A DNA stretch of 64,000 nt from Pseudomonas sp. R-28-1W-6 (GCF_009799925.1 NZ_WELK01000003.1:1-64000); one strand, 5' to 3'; positions 10,527-18,646 are shown, numbered from the stretch's first letter. Translations and numbers: made by a program. The notes: generated from the sequence alone by a model not told the origin.

Positions 10527-10636
10527 GGCGCGGCATTATACGCACTTTGCCAAGGCCCAACAGGCGCGCCCCGGCGGTTTGCAGAGCGCCTCACAGCGGC
10601 CATAATGCCGCTTCCGAAACACCCGAAAAGCAAGGA

Positions 10637-12205
10637 ATGACCGTGAGCCAAGCCCTGATTGCCGCCCTGCAGAACCCGGCCCTCTACCCCCACCCGGTGG
10701 AAGGGTTCCAGGTCATCGAGACGCACATCTCCTGGGTGCTGCTCACTGGCCCCTTCGCCTACAAGATCAAGAAGCCGGTCAACTTCGGCTTCCTCGACTT
10801 CACCAGCCTGGACGCCCGCCAACATTTCTGCGGCGAAGAACTGCGCCTCAACCAGCGCCTGACCCAGGGCCTGTACCTGGACGTGCTGCCGATCACCGGC
10901 AGCGAGACCGCCCCGCAGCTCGGCGGCGACGGCGCGGTCATCGAATACGCCCTGAAGATGCGCCAGTTCCCGCAGAGTCAGCTGCTCAGCGCCGTGCAGG
11001 CGCGCGGCGAACTGAGCGCCGCGCATATCGACGCCCTGGCCAAGCAGATCGCCGATTTCCACGGCCGCACCCCGGCCGTGCCCGCCAGTCACCCGTTGTG
11101 CTCGCCCGCCGCGATCATGGCGCCGATGCGGCAGAACTTCGAGCAGATCCGCCCGATGCTCGGCGAAGCCGCCGACCTGCGCCAGGTCGACGCCCTGGAA
11201 GCCTGGACCGAGGCCAGCTTCGCCCGCCTGGAACCGCTACTGGCCCAGCGCGCCGGCAACGGCTCGATCCGCGAATGCCACGGCGACATCCACCTGGGCA
11301 ACGCCACCCTGCTGGATGGCCAGGTGGTGCTGTTCGACTGCATCGAGTTCAACGAACCCTTCCGCCTGATCGACATCGCCTCGGACGCCGCCTTCCTCGC
11401 CATGGACCTGGAAGACCGCGGCCTCAAGGGCCTGGCGCGGCGTTTCGTCAGCGCCTGGCTGGAACACAGCGGCGACTACGCGGCGCTGGAGCTGCTCAAC
11501 TTCTACAAGGCCTACCGCGCCCTGGTGCGAGCCAAGGTCGCCCTGTTCAGCCTGGCGCACCAGAGCGACGCCGAACAGCGCACCGCCACCCTGCGCCAGT
11601 ACCGCAACTACGCCGACCTGGCGGAAAGCTACAGCGCCATCCCCACGCCGTTCCTGGCCATCACCCACGGCGTCTCGGCCGTCGGCAAGAGCCATGTGGC
11701 CATGCGCCTGGTCGAGGCCCTAGGCGCCATCCGCATCCGCTCCGACGTCGAGCGCAAGCGCCTGTTCGGCGACCAGCCGGCCGCTGCCCGGGGTGAACTG
11801 CATGCCGGCATCTACAGCGCCGACGCCAGCAGCGCCACCTACCAGCGCCTGCACCAGCTGGCCGAGCAGGCCCTGCATGCCGGTTTCCCGGTGGTGCTCG
11901 ATGCCGCCTACCTCAAGCACGCCCAGCGCGCCGCCGCCTGGCAGGTCGCCGAACAGAATGGCGATCCCTTCCTGATCCTCGACTGCCAGGCCCCGCAGGC
12001 GGTGATCGCCAGCTGGCTGCAGCAGCGCCAGAGCGAGGGCAACGACCCCTCCGATGCCACCCTGGAAGTGATCGAGGCCCAGCAGGCCAGCCGCGAGCCC
12101 CTCGACAAGGACGAGCAGGCGCACAGCAAGCGCGTCGACACCCACGACAGCGTCAGCCTGGACAGCCTGGTCGAGGGCATCCGCCAGCGCCTGCCCGGGC
12201 TCTGA
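10637..12205 (+). CDS. Bifunctional phosphotransferase-fold / P-loop ATP-binding protein
   Basis: A 522-residue fusion. The N-terminal two thirds have an aminoglycoside-phosphotransferase/protein-kinase fold, with ECHGDIHLGNATLLDG (catalytic loop HGD) and VLFDCIEFNEPFRLIDIASD (metal-binding Asp). The C-terminal third is an AAA-type P-loop kinase domain with Walker A GVSAVGKS at roughly residue 342 and FPVVLDAAYLK. The family is widespread in proteobacteria; its substrate is unknown and there is no reason to call it a resistance gene. The start follows AAGGA. It corresponds in position to P. aeruginosa PA4701. It runs divergently from mrcB. Confidence 0.85.
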   Translation: MTVSQALIAALQNPALYPHPVEGFQVIETHISWVLLTGPFAYKIKKPVNFGFLDFTSLDARQHFCGEELRLNQRLTQGLYLDVLPITGSETAPQLGGDGAVIEYALKMRQFPQSQLLSAVQARGELSAAHIDALAKQIADFHGRTPAVPASHPLCSPAAIMAPMRQNFEQIRPMLGEAADLRQVDALEAWTEASFARLEPLLAQRAGNGSIRECHGDIHLGNATLLDGQVVLFDCIEFNEPFRLIDIASDAAFLAMDLEDRGLKGLARRFVSAWLEHSGDYAALELLNFYKAYRALVRAKVALFSLAHQSDAEQRTATLRQYRNYADLAESYSAIPTPFLAITHGVSAVGKSHVAMRLVEALGAIRIRSDVERKRLFGDQPAAARGELHAGIYSADASSATYQRLHQLAEQALHAGFPVVLDAAYLKHAQRAAAWQVAEQNGDPFLILDCQAPQAVIASWLQQRQSEGNDPSDATLEVIEAQQASREPLDKDEQAHSKRVDTHDSVSLDSLVEGIRQRLPGL

Positions 12206-12271
12206 CCGCGCACTCCGGGCAGGCCGGCGCACAGCTTCTATACTGGCGTCGAACCCTGCCCGGAGCGCTCC

Positions 12272-12616
12272 ATGAGCCAACCACGCCAGCTCGATTGCCC
12301 GCTGTACCGCCTGATCCACGCGGAACAGGTACGTGACTTCAACGCGCAAAAGCCCAAGGGCAAACCGGTCGACCTCAAGGGCGGCGATTTTCGCGGTATC
12401 GACCTGCGTCTGCTGGATGCCGATGGCATCGACTTCTCCGACGCCTACTTCCGCGGCAGCGACCTGCGCGGCCTGGACCTGCGCCAGGCCTGCCTGGAGG
12501 GCGCCAGCATCGCCCATGCGCAGATCTCCGGGGCCTACTTCCCGGCCGAGCTGAGCGCCGACGAGATCCTCATGTCGCTCAACTTCGGCACCCGCCTGCG
12601 CTATCGCACCCGCTGA
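12272..12616 (+). CDS. Small pentapeptide-repeat protein
   Basis: A 114-residue protein with a short run of A(D/N)LxG-like pentapeptide repeats between residues 35 and 90: FRGIDLRLLDADGIDFSDAY, then FRGSDLRGLDLRQACLEGAS. Such repeats form a right-handed quadrilateral beta-helix. With only about ten repeats it is far shorter than the gyrase-protecting Qnr/MfpA type, so a structural or scaffolding role is more likely. It is followed 8 bases later by a methyltransferase gene, probably on the same transcript. Confidence 0.75.
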   Translation: MSQPRQLDCPLYRLIHAEQVRDFNAQKPKGKPVDLKGGDFRGIDLRLLDADGIDFSDAYFRGSDLRGLDLRQACLEGASIAHAQISGAYFPAELSADEILMSLNFGTRLRYRTR

Positions 12617-12624
12617 GCCCGGCC

Positions 12625-13386
12625 ATGAGCGACCTCGTCCAGCTGTTCGGCGCCCGCGCCGACGCCTACGCCAGCTTCCGCCCGCACTACCCGGCCGTCC
12701 TGTTCGACTGGCTGGCCGCCAACAGCCCCGGCCATGAACGTGCACTCGACATCGCCTGCGGCAGCGGCCAGGCCAGCCGCCCGCTGCGCCGCCACTTCCG
12801 CCAGGTGCTGGCCTGCGATGGCAGCATCGAGCAGCTGCGCGCCGCCACCGACCTGCACGGCATCGCCTGCTTCGCCGCCAGCGCCGAGGCCCAGCCCCTG
12901 GCCGATGCTAGCCTCGATTTGATCGTGGTCGCCCAGGCCCTGCACTGGTTCGCCACCCCGGCCTTCTTCGCCGAAGTGCGGCGCCTGCTCAAACCCGACG
13001 GCCTGTTCTGCGCCTGGTGCTACGGCCTGCTGCGCATCGACAGCCAGCTGGATGCCGTGCTCGACGACTTCTACTACCGCACCCTCGGCCCCTACTGGCC
13101 GCCCGGGCGGGCCAGCGTCGACGCCGGCTATCGCGATATCCAGGCGCCGTTCCCGCGCCTGCAGCCGCCGCCCTGCGCCATCGAACTGCAGTGGGATCTG
13201 CCGCAACTGCTCGGCTACCTCGGCACCTGGTCGGCCGTGCAGCGCCTGCAGCAGGCCAGTGGCCGCGACCCGCTGCTCGCACTGCGCCCGCAGCTGGGAG
13301 AAATCTGGGCTGACCCAGGTCAACGGCGTTTTGTCAGCTGGCCGCTACACTTCCTTGCAGGTTTGCCCAATAACACTCATCAGTAG
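12625..13386 (+). CDS. Class I SAM-dependent methyltransferase
   Basis: A 253-residue methyltransferase of the methyltransferase-11/UbiE-like type. Motif I, ALDIACGSGQASRPL, lies near residue 38. Motif II acid and the post-motif IV stretch (LDLIVVAQALHWF) follow, then RRLLKPDGLFCAWCYG. The LHWF signature is shared with trans-aconitate-methyltransferase-like enzymes that act on small molecules; the real substrate cannot be told. It starts eight bases after the pentapeptide-repeat gene, so the two are probably co-transcribed. Confidence 0.85.
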   Translation: MSDLVQLFGARADAYASFRPHYPAVLFDWLAANSPGHERALDIACGSGQASRPLRRHFRQVLACDGSIEQLRAATDLHGIACFAASAEAQPLADASLDLIVVAQALHWFATPAFFAEVRRLLKPDGLFCAWCYGLLRIDSQLDAVLDDFYYRTLGPYWPPGRASVDAGYRDIQAPFPRLQPPPCAIELQWDLPQLLGYLGTWSAVQRLQQASGRDPLLALRPQLGEIWADPGQRRFVSWPLHFLAGLPNNTHQ

Positions 13387-13411
13387 CTGCGCAGCAACGC
13401 ATGGAGGCGCA

Positions 13412-13684
13412 ATGAACGATGAACTACAACACCTGAAGAACCTCGGTAAGACCTCGGCGCAATGGCTGCATGCCGTCGGCATCCACAGCGCCAGCGACCT
13501 GCGCCGCCTCGGCGCGGTGGACGCCTATCGAGCCGTGCGCGCGCGCGGCTTCCGCGCCTCCAAGGTGCTGCTCTACGCCATCGAGGGGGCGCTGCTGGAT
13601 GTGCACTGGAGCGAGCTGCCGCCCGCGCACAAGGCCGAGCTCAACGGCAAGGTCGACTCCCTCTCGGCAAGCAACAAGAGCTAG
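13412..13684 (+). CDS. TfoX C-terminal domain protein (helix-hairpin-helix-like)
   Basis: A 90-residue protein made only of the TfoX/Sxy C-terminal domain: LKNLGKTSAQWLHAVGI, then LRRLGAVDAYRAVRARG, KVLLYAIEGALLDVHWSELP. Full TfoX/Sxy proteins, which link CRP to competence genes, also have an N-terminal domain, missing here. Stand-alone C-terminal versions are common and of unknown role; a link to competence should not be assumed. ATG 13412 has GGAGGC just upstream, and a longer in-frame reading starting inside the previous gene is rejected. Confidence 0.85.
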   Translation: MNDELQHLKNLGKTSAQWLHAVGIHSASDLRRLGAVDAYRAVRARGFRASKVLLYAIEGALLDVHWSELPPAHKAELNGKVDSLSASNKS

Positions 13685-13790
13685 CTCACAACCTCCAAGT
13701 GCCGCGATTTACCTGGAGTGCGGCAGCATCTATTGTTGCCGGGGCGTGCGTGCCTTATCGTCAGTCCAGCCAGTTCAAGGAATTTGAGTC

Positions 13791-14591
13791 ATGTACCTAC
13801 TCGGGGAGCAACCGGCCTACGCCGACCAGCTGATCCAACGCCTGCAGAGCATTCCTGCACAGCTGCTCGAAGGCCTGCAGCCCAGCGGCGCGCCCTTGCG
13901 CCTCGAACAGGTCGAAGACCTGGCGCAGATTCTGCCCGGCAACCAGCTGTACATCATCAACAACGGCCTGCTGCATGCCCTGGTCGACGAGCGCCCGCTG
14001 TTCTATCTGCAAGAAGGCGATCTGGTCGGCCTGCGCCAGGGCCACGACCTGCCGAGTTGCCGCTACAGCAGCGAAGAGCAACTGACCCTGACGCCCTACG
14101 CCCGCGCCGACGTGTTCAGCCACATCAACGCCAGCCAACAGCGCCAGGAGCTGCTGATCCAGTACCTGATCGGCCATACTGCCCTGCTTTCCGACGCCCT
14201 GGCGCGCCTCAAGCAGCCGGAACTGCGCCCGTCCACCGGCTTCCAGCATTTCGCCGCCGGCGAAGAGCTGATCCACCAGGGCGACGAGGCCGACCACGTC
14301 TTCGTCATCATCGAAGGCCACGCCGAAGCCCATGTCGACGGGCAGAAGGTCGGCGACGTGCAGAAGGACGAGATCTTCGGCGCCATGGCCGTGTTCACCC
14401 GCGAGAAGCGCAGCGCCACGGTGATCGCCAGCGAGCCCTGCACCGTCATGGTCATCCCCAAGGACCAGTTCCTCAGCCTGATGCAGAGCAACCCGCGTAT
14501 CGCCCACAGCCTGATCGAGAGCATGGCCCGGCGCATCGACCTGCTGAACAAGGAAGTCACCCAGCTGCGCCTGCAGCGCGAACCGGCCTGA
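13791..14591 (+). CDS. cbpA: Cyclic-nucleotide-binding domain protein, CbpA-like
   Basis: A 266-residue cytosolic protein. The C-terminal half (about 145-250) is a cyclic-nucleotide-binding domain: FQHFAAGEELIHQGDEADHV, EGHAEAHVDGQKVG, then the phosphate-binding cassette FGAMAVFTREKRSATV and VMVIPKDQFLSLM. The N-terminal half looks like a diverged second copy. No DNA-binding or catalytic domain is attached. In P. aeruginosa the gene beside prrF is cbpA, encoding a cAMP-binding protein; gene symbol is given on this synteny. Oddity: the cassette Glu that normally contacts the ribose is Ala here (FGAMAV), although the phosphate Arg is kept. Confidence 0.8.
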   Translation: MYLLGEQPAYADQLIQRLQSIPAQLLEGLQPSGAPLRLEQVEDLAQILPGNQLYIINNGLLHALVDERPLFYLQEGDLVGLRQGHDLPSCRYSSEEQLTLTPYARADVFSHINASQQRQELLIQYLIGHTALLSDALARLKQPELRPSTGFQHFAAGEELIHQGDEADHVFVIIEGHAEAHVDGQKVGDVQKDEIFGAMAVFTREKRSATVIASEPCTVMVIPKDQFLSLMQSNPRIAHSLIESMARRIDLLNKEVTQLRLQREPA

Positions 14592-14621
14592 GGCTCTGGG
14601 GCGTCAGCCAGAATCCCAGCA

Positions 14622-14650
14622 ACCCCGGCCCTGCGCCGGGGTTTGTTTTT
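14622..14650 (+). terminator. Terminator of cbpA
   Basis: An AACCCCGGC/GCCGGGGTT hairpin with a short loop, followed by TGTTTTT. It closes cbpA before the Fur-regulated prrF promoter begins. Confidence 0.8.
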
Positions 14651-14676
14651 CCGCCCCAGACGGCCAATCGAAAATA

Positions 14677-14719
14677 ATTCTCATAAAGCCGTTGACGTTA
14701 AAATGAGAATCGTTATTAT
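14677..14719 (+). promoter_or_regulatory. Promoter of prrF with Fur box
   Basis: TTGACG (14692-14697), a 16-base spacer and TATTAT (14714-14719) form the promoter, with transcription expected from about 14726. A Fur-box-like 19-mer lies at 14699-14717 and matches 14 of 19 positions of GATAATGATAATCATTATC; it covers the spacer and -10 box. A second half-site ATTCTCAT at 14677-14684 is the exact inverse of ATGAGAAT at 14703-14710, so two Fur dimers could bind. Iron-loaded Fur should block transcription and iron starvation release it. Confidence 0.85.
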
Positions 14720-14725
14720 TAGCTC

Positions 14726-14839
14726 AACTGATCGCGAGATCAGCCGGTAAGCTGGGAAGCCAAGCAGTCGGCTATTCAGATTATCTCCTCATCAGGCTAA
14801 TCACGGTTATTGACCCGGCACTTTGCCGGGTCTTTTTTT
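14726..14839 (+). ncRNA. prrF: PrrF, Fur-repressed iron-sparing small RNA
   Basis: About 114 nt from the expected start to the end of the terminator T run. I recognise the PrrF core TCTCCTCATCAGGCTAATCA (14784-14803), which pairs with messages for iron-containing proteins (sodB, sdhCDAB and others in P. aeruginosa) with Hfq. The 5' end forms the usual hairpin (CTGATCGCGAGATCAG). The 3' end is a terminator with a 9-bp perfect stem GACCCGGCA/TGCCGGGTC (14812-14832) and seven T. Only one copy is present; P. aeruginosa has two in tandem here, other pseudomonads usually have separated copies. Confidence 0.95.
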
Positions 14840-14857
14840 GCCCGCGAGAAAGTCGCC

Positions 14858-15688
14858 ATGGCCCGGCATTCCCAGGCCCGCACCTTCGTGCCAGCATGGT
14901 GGCAGGCCACTGCCATGGGAACCACCCGCATGCCCAGCGCCCCAGCCACCCTCACGCAGCTGCAAGCCCTGCACGAGCAGGGCTTCGTGCTGCTGCCCGG
15001 TATCCTCGCTGGCCGCCAGCTCGCCGAACTGCGCCAGGCCATCGACGCCCTGCGCCCGCAGCACTGGGACTACTCCGGCCTGCTCGACCACTACAAATGC
15101 GTGTTCAACCGCGACCCGCTGTGGCTGCCCTACCTCGACCTGCCCGGAGTGATCGACCTGGCCGAGGCGGCGCTCGGCAGCGACTGCCACATCATCGGAC
15201 AGACCGCCTGGCGCAGCCATCCGGGCTTCATCGGCAGCGAGCTGCACCTCGACTACCTGGTGATGGAGCTGCCGCCCGCCCTGCTCGCCGACCCGCACTT
15301 CCAGCTGCCGATGCAGATCTGCACCGCCCAGCTCTACCTTGACGACATCGATGCCGAGCTCTGCCCCACCCGGGTCATCCCCGGCAGCCACCGTGCCGGG
15401 CGCCAGCCGGCCCCCGGGGAAAGCACCTGGCAGGGTCGCCCGCTGGAACCGGTGCTGTGCCGGGCCGGCGACGTGCTGTTCCTGCGCAGTGAGCTGTGGC
15501 ATGCCGGCAGCCGCAACCTCAGCCCCACACGCAGCCGCTACCTGCTGCAGGTCCACTACGGCCGGCGCATGGTCGCCCAGAAGTTCTCGCCCTACCTGGA
15601 GTGGCGCTTCAACCCTGAAGTGCTCGCCGCCTGCACGGCGCGGCAGAGGCGCCTGCTGGGCGATCATGTCGAGGCCGAGTACGACTAA
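14858..15688 (+). CDS. Phytanoyl-CoA dioxygenase (PhyH) family protein
   Basis: A 276-residue Fe(II)/2-oxoglutarate-dependent oxygenase-like protein. The double-stranded beta-helix iron ligands are visible: HLD in GSELHLDYLVME, and the distal His in ELWHAGSRN, with Arg in TRSRYLLQVHYGRR for 2-oxoglutarate. The substrate is unknown; PhyH relatives hydroxylate lipids, ectoine or secondary metabolites. The start is uncertain: ATG 14858 lies 18 bases after the PrrF terminator with a weak GAGAA, while ATG 14915 and 14930 are alternatives that still keep the domain. An Fe-dependent enzyme beside an iron-response RNA may be read from the same promoter under low iron. Confidence 0.8.
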   Translation: MARHSQARTFVPAWWQATAMGTTRMPSAPATLTQLQALHEQGFVLLPGILAGRQLAELRQAIDALRPQHWDYSGLLDHYKCVFNRDPLWLPYLDLPGVIDLAEAALGSDCHIIGQTAWRSHPGFIGSELHLDYLVMELPPALLADPHFQLPMQICTAQLYLDDIDAELCPTRVIPGSHRAGRQPAPGESTWQGRPLEPVLCRAGDVLFLRSELWHAGSRNLSPTRSRYLLQVHYGRRMVAQKFSPYLEWRFNPEVLAACTARQRRLLGDHVEAEYD

Positions 15689-15807
15689 CGCCTATATTTG
15701 CCCTGAACAGCCCCGTGGCCCGGGTCGAACCCTTCAACCGGGCCATCCGCACCCAACCGGCACCTTGGCCCAACAGCGGCCCCGGCGCCGCAGCCCCTGG
15801 AGGAAGC

Positions 15808-16305
15808 ATGCCCGGATCAAAACGCTTGGCCATACCCCGCGTGCCGCAGGCCCTGCTCTGCGCCCTGCTCGGCCTGCTGCTGGGCGGCTGCGCCGCACTG
15901 CTGCCGCGCGATCCACTGCACATCGACCTGGTCGGCCTGGAGCCGCTGCCCGGCCAGGGCATGGAAATGCGCCTGGCCGTGGTCCTGCGGGTGCAGAACC
16001 CCAACGACCAGGCGCTCGACTTCGACGGGGTGGCCCTCGAACTGGACATCAACGACCAGCCACTGGCCAGTGGCGTGAGCGACCAGCGCGGCCAGGTGCC
16101 GCGCTTCGGCGAGGCGCTGGTGCGCATACCGGTGAGCATTTCCGCCTTCTCCGCCATGCGCCAGGCCTGGGCCGCCGCCGGTTACCGGCAGGGCCAGGGA
16201 CTGCCCTACAGCCTGCACGGCAAGCTGGCCGGCGGCCTGTTCGGCGGCGCCCGCTTCAGCGACAACGGCACCCTGGACTGGCCACAACCGCTGCCCGCGC
16301 CCTGA
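15808..16305 (+). CDS. LEA14-like (LEA type 2) lipoprotein
   Basis: A 165-residue protein with a lipoprotein signal, LLGLLLGGC, the acceptor cysteine being near residue 28. A LEA2/WHy beta-sandwich follows: LHIDLVGLEPLPGQGMEMR, then VVLRVQNPNDQALDFDGVAL, the NPN motif being typical. Such bacterial lipoproteins are linked to desiccation or envelope stress by homology only. The ATG at 15808 follows GGAGGAAGC; an upstream in-frame start at 15715 would hide the signal and is rejected. Confidence 0.8.
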   Translation: MPGSKRLAIPRVPQALLCALLGLLLGGCAALLPRDPLHIDLVGLEPLPGQGMEMRLAVVLRVQNPNDQALDFDGVALELDINDQPLASGVSDQRGQVPRFGEALVRIPVSISAFSAMRQAWAAAGYRQGQGLPYSLHGKLAGGLFGGARFSDNGTLDWPQPLPAP

Positions 16306-16419
16306 GCCCAGCCCGCTGGCCACGCGGGTTCCAGCACTGAGCTCGGCGCCACCCTGATAAAAACCGGCAATTCCTTATACAATATGCGGCTTTTAGTCCC
16401 CCCGAACCGAGGATCCGCC

Positions 16420-16764
16420 GTGAGCACCCTGCCGCCCTGCCCCAAATGCAACTCCGAATACACCTACGAAGACGGCACCCAGCTGGTCTGCCCGGAATGC
16501 GCCCATGAATGGTCGGCCGACGGCGCAGTAGAAAGCGTCGGCGAAGGCGACAAGGTGATCAAGGATGCGGTCGGCAACGTGCTGCAGGACGGCGACACCG
16601 TCAGCGTGATCAAGGACCTCAAGGTCAAGGGCTCCTCGCTGGTGGTCAAGGTCGGCACCAAGGTCAAGGGCATCCGCCTGTGCGACGGCGACCACGACAT
16701 CGACTGCAAGATCGACGGCATCGGCGCGATGAAACTGAAGTCGGAATTCGTCAAGAAAGTCTGA
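16420..16764 (+). CDS. yjdM: YjdM (PhnA-like) zinc-ribbon protein
   Basis: A 114-residue protein. The N-terminal zinc ribbon has CPKC (residues 6-9) and CPEC (about 24-27). The C-terminal PhnA domain contains [17 protein letters not shown] and [11 protein letters not shown]. The family was once linked to phosphonate breakdown but does not encode phosphonoacetate hydrolase in E. coli; its role is unclear. The start is a GTG at 16420 with GAGGA seven bases upstream, which yields the usual [15 protein letters not shown]-terminus. A start at 16384 would add unlike residues. Confidence 0.88.
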   Translation: MSTLPPCPKCNSEYTYEDGTQLVCPECAHEWSADGAVESVGEGDKVIKDAVGNVLQDGDTVSVIKDLKVKGSSLVVKVGTKVKGIRLCDGDHDIDCKIDGIGAMKLKSEFVKKV

Positions 16765-16877
16765 CCCGTCACAGCCTGGCGACCCGCCCGGGTCGCCACT
16801 GCGCAAGTTTCCGGCAGATTGTCTAGCATGAGCCTTGCACGCCCGCCCGGGGCCGTGCCCGGTGCCCGGAGATGGTC

Positions 16878-17600
16878 ATGCGCAACGCCCTCCTCTGCCT
16901 GCTTCTCGCCCTCAGCCCGCTGGCCAGCGGCGAACCCTGGCACGTGGTCGGCGACGAGCAGTTCGCCCCCTACAGCTTCCTGGCGGCCGACAGCGACACG
17001 CCGCAAGGCCTGGATGTCGAACTGGTCAACGCCGTGCTGGACGAGGCCAAGGTGGCCCACACCCTGCGCCTGTATCCCTGGGAACGGGTCAAGCGCATGC
17101 TCGACCGGCGCGAGGTGGAGATGGCCTTCCAGTTCGCCGGCACCCCCGAGCGCATGGCCCAGTACCAACTGGCCGGGCCGATCCGCACCGGTTCCACCGT
17201 GTTCATGACCACCCACAAGACCGCGATCCAGGACTGGCAACGGCTGGACGACCTGGCGCCCTACGTGATCGGCCAGGTGCGCGGCTATGCCTACGAATCG
17301 ACATTCGATCAGGCCGACCTGGCCCGCGACACCAGCGCGCAGAATCCGCGGCAGCTGGTTTCCATGCTGCTGGCCGGACGCATCGACATCATCGTCGGTG
17401 ACCGCACCCAACTGCTGTATTTCGTGCGTGAGCAGCGCGCCCAGGACAACGTGCGCATCCTGCCGCACGCCCTGGTGCAGATGCCGCGCTACGTGGCGTT
17501 CGCCAAGGGCGACCAGGCCAGGGCCAGGCTATTCGGCGACGCCCTGCGCCGCCTGCAAGACAGCGGCCGGCTGCAGGCCATCTATAAACGCTGGGAGTGA
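16878..17600 (+). CDS. Periplasmic amino-acid-binding-like protein (SBP family 3)
   Basis: A 240-residue exported solute-binding protein. The signal peptide MRNALLCLLLALSPLASG is followed by an SBP_bac_3 fold: EQFAPYSFL, GLDVELVNAVLDEA, KRMLDRREVEMAFQFAGT, then DRTQLLYFV. No ABC permease or ATPase gene is nearby, so it is an orphan of the type common in pseudomonads, which may bind a ligand for a sensor or a distant transporter. ATG 16878 has GGAG seven bases upstream; ATG 16872 is the alternative. Confidence 0.8.
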   Translation: MRNALLCLLLALSPLASGEPWHVVGDEQFAPYSFLAADSDTPQGLDVELVNAVLDEAKVAHTLRLYPWERVKRMLDRREVEMAFQFAGTPERMAQYQLAGPIRTGSTVFMTTHKTAIQDWQRLDDLAPYVIGQVRGYAYESTFDQADLARDTSAQNPRQLVSMLLAGRIDIIVGDRTQLLYFVREQRAQDNVRILPHALVQMPRYVAFAKGDQARARLFGDALRRLQDSGRLQAIYKRWE

Positions 17601-17665
17601 AAGGCCGGCGTGCCGACGCGCCCCTGCATGCATCCGGGGCCGCGTGGCAGCTCGTCAGGGTTGTT

Positions 17666-17855
17666 AGAACCTGTTTACGATCTTTTGGACTAGAGCCAGA
17701 CAAGGAAAAAACAGCCGAGGAAGCGGAGTTTACGAGCTGTAAATGAGCATGACTCGTTTCACTCGCCCTTCGGGTCGCGCTAAAGCGCGTTAGCGGCAAG
17801 CCGCTTTCCGAGGCTGTTTTTAACGCCGTATGGCCGACGATCGTAAACGGGTTCT
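17666..17855. repeat. MITE-like element with 17-bp terminal inverted repeats
   Basis: A 190-base non-coding unit. The left end AGAACCTGTTTACGATC and right end GATCGTAAACGGGTTCT are inverted copies with one mismatch. The interior has further dyads (AAAACAGCC...GGCTGTTTTT; GCGCTAAAGCGC) and the string AACGCCGTATGGC, which also occurs in the elements at 42881-43045 and 58821-58900. No transposase is present. The right end overlaps the stop codon of the following gene by one base. Confidence 0.8.
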
Positions 17856-18646
17856 TAGCGGGCGCCTTGCGCGGCCCGCTGCCGGCAGGCGTGGCCGAAG
17901 GCCTGGAAGATCTTCACCGAATCCGGGTTGCTCGCCGCCCGCCATTCCGGGTGCCACTGCACCGCCAGGGTGAACTGCGGCAGTTGCGGCGCGTGGATCG
18001 CCTCGATCAGGCCGTCATCGGCATGGGCCAGCGCCTCCAGGCCTTCACCCAGGGTCTTGATCGCCTGCCCGTGCAGGGAGTTGACGCGGATTTCCTCGCT
18101 GCCCATCAGCTTGGCCAGCCAGCTGCCCGGCACCAGATGCACGCCGTGGCTTTCGGCGTACTGCACCTCCACCGGGTCATCGGTGTCTTCGCGGTGATCG
18201 TCGAAGCCCGGCTCCTCGTAGACCTTCTGGTGCATGTCGCCACCCAGGGCCACGTTGATTTCCTGCATGCCGCGGCAGATGCCGAAGATCGGCAGGCCGC
18301 GGGCGATGGCCGCGCGGATCAGCGGCAGGTCGAACAGGTCGCGGTCGCGGTCCTGGGCCTTGCCGGGGGTCAGGTTGTCCTGGCCGTACAGACTCGGGTC
18401 GATGTTGCTGCCGGCACCGGTGAGGTACACGCCATCGACCATGTCCAGGTACTGCTCGAGGTCATCGGTGCCGCAGCAGGTCGGTGCCAGCAGCGGCACG
18501 CAACCGGACAGTTCGACCAGCGGCACGATGTATTTGTGGGTCATCACCTGGTAGTCATGACCCTTGCGTTCCTGGTTGCCCATGGACATCAGGACGACGG
18601 GTTTGCGGGGAGTTTTGGCGGGGCTTGCAGTGTTGTTGTTAGACAT
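17855..18646 (-). CDS. Class I glutamine-amidotransferase-like hydrolase (PuuD/SpuA type)
   Basis: A 263-residue peptidase C26 enzyme, likely a gamma-glutamyl-GABA hydrolase or relative acting in polyamine breakdown. The nucleophile Cys is in IFGICRGMQEINVALGG, the catalytic His in VQWHPEW, with the Glu two residues on. VNSLHGQAIKTLG is conserved in the family. It is a paralogue of the gene at 24172-24954. The other puu/spu genes are absent here, so the true substrate is not certain. ATG 18644-18646 has AAGGTG upstream. Confidence 0.85.
   Translation of the reverse strand: MSNNNTASPAKTPRKPVVLMSMGNQERKGHDYQVMTHKYIVPLVELSGCVPLLAPTCCGTDDLEQYLDMVDGVYLTGAGSNIDPSLYGQDNLTPGKAQDRDRDLFDLPLIRAAIARGLPIFGICRGMQEINVALGGDMHQKVYEEPGFDDHREDTDDPVEVQYAESHGVHLVPGSWLAKLMGSEEIRVNSLHGQAIKTLGEGLEALAHADDGLIEAIHAPQLPQFTLAVQWHPEWRAASNPDSVKIFQAFGHACRQRAAQGAR

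Noticed and set aside
10637..12205. Aminoglycoside resistance gene
   Set aside because: The kinase-fold half is fused to a P-loop domain and sits in a conserved housekeeping context, so a resistance role is not supported.
13412..13684. Competence regulator TfoX/Sxy
   Set aside because: Only the C-terminal domain is present; the N-terminal regulatory domain is missing.
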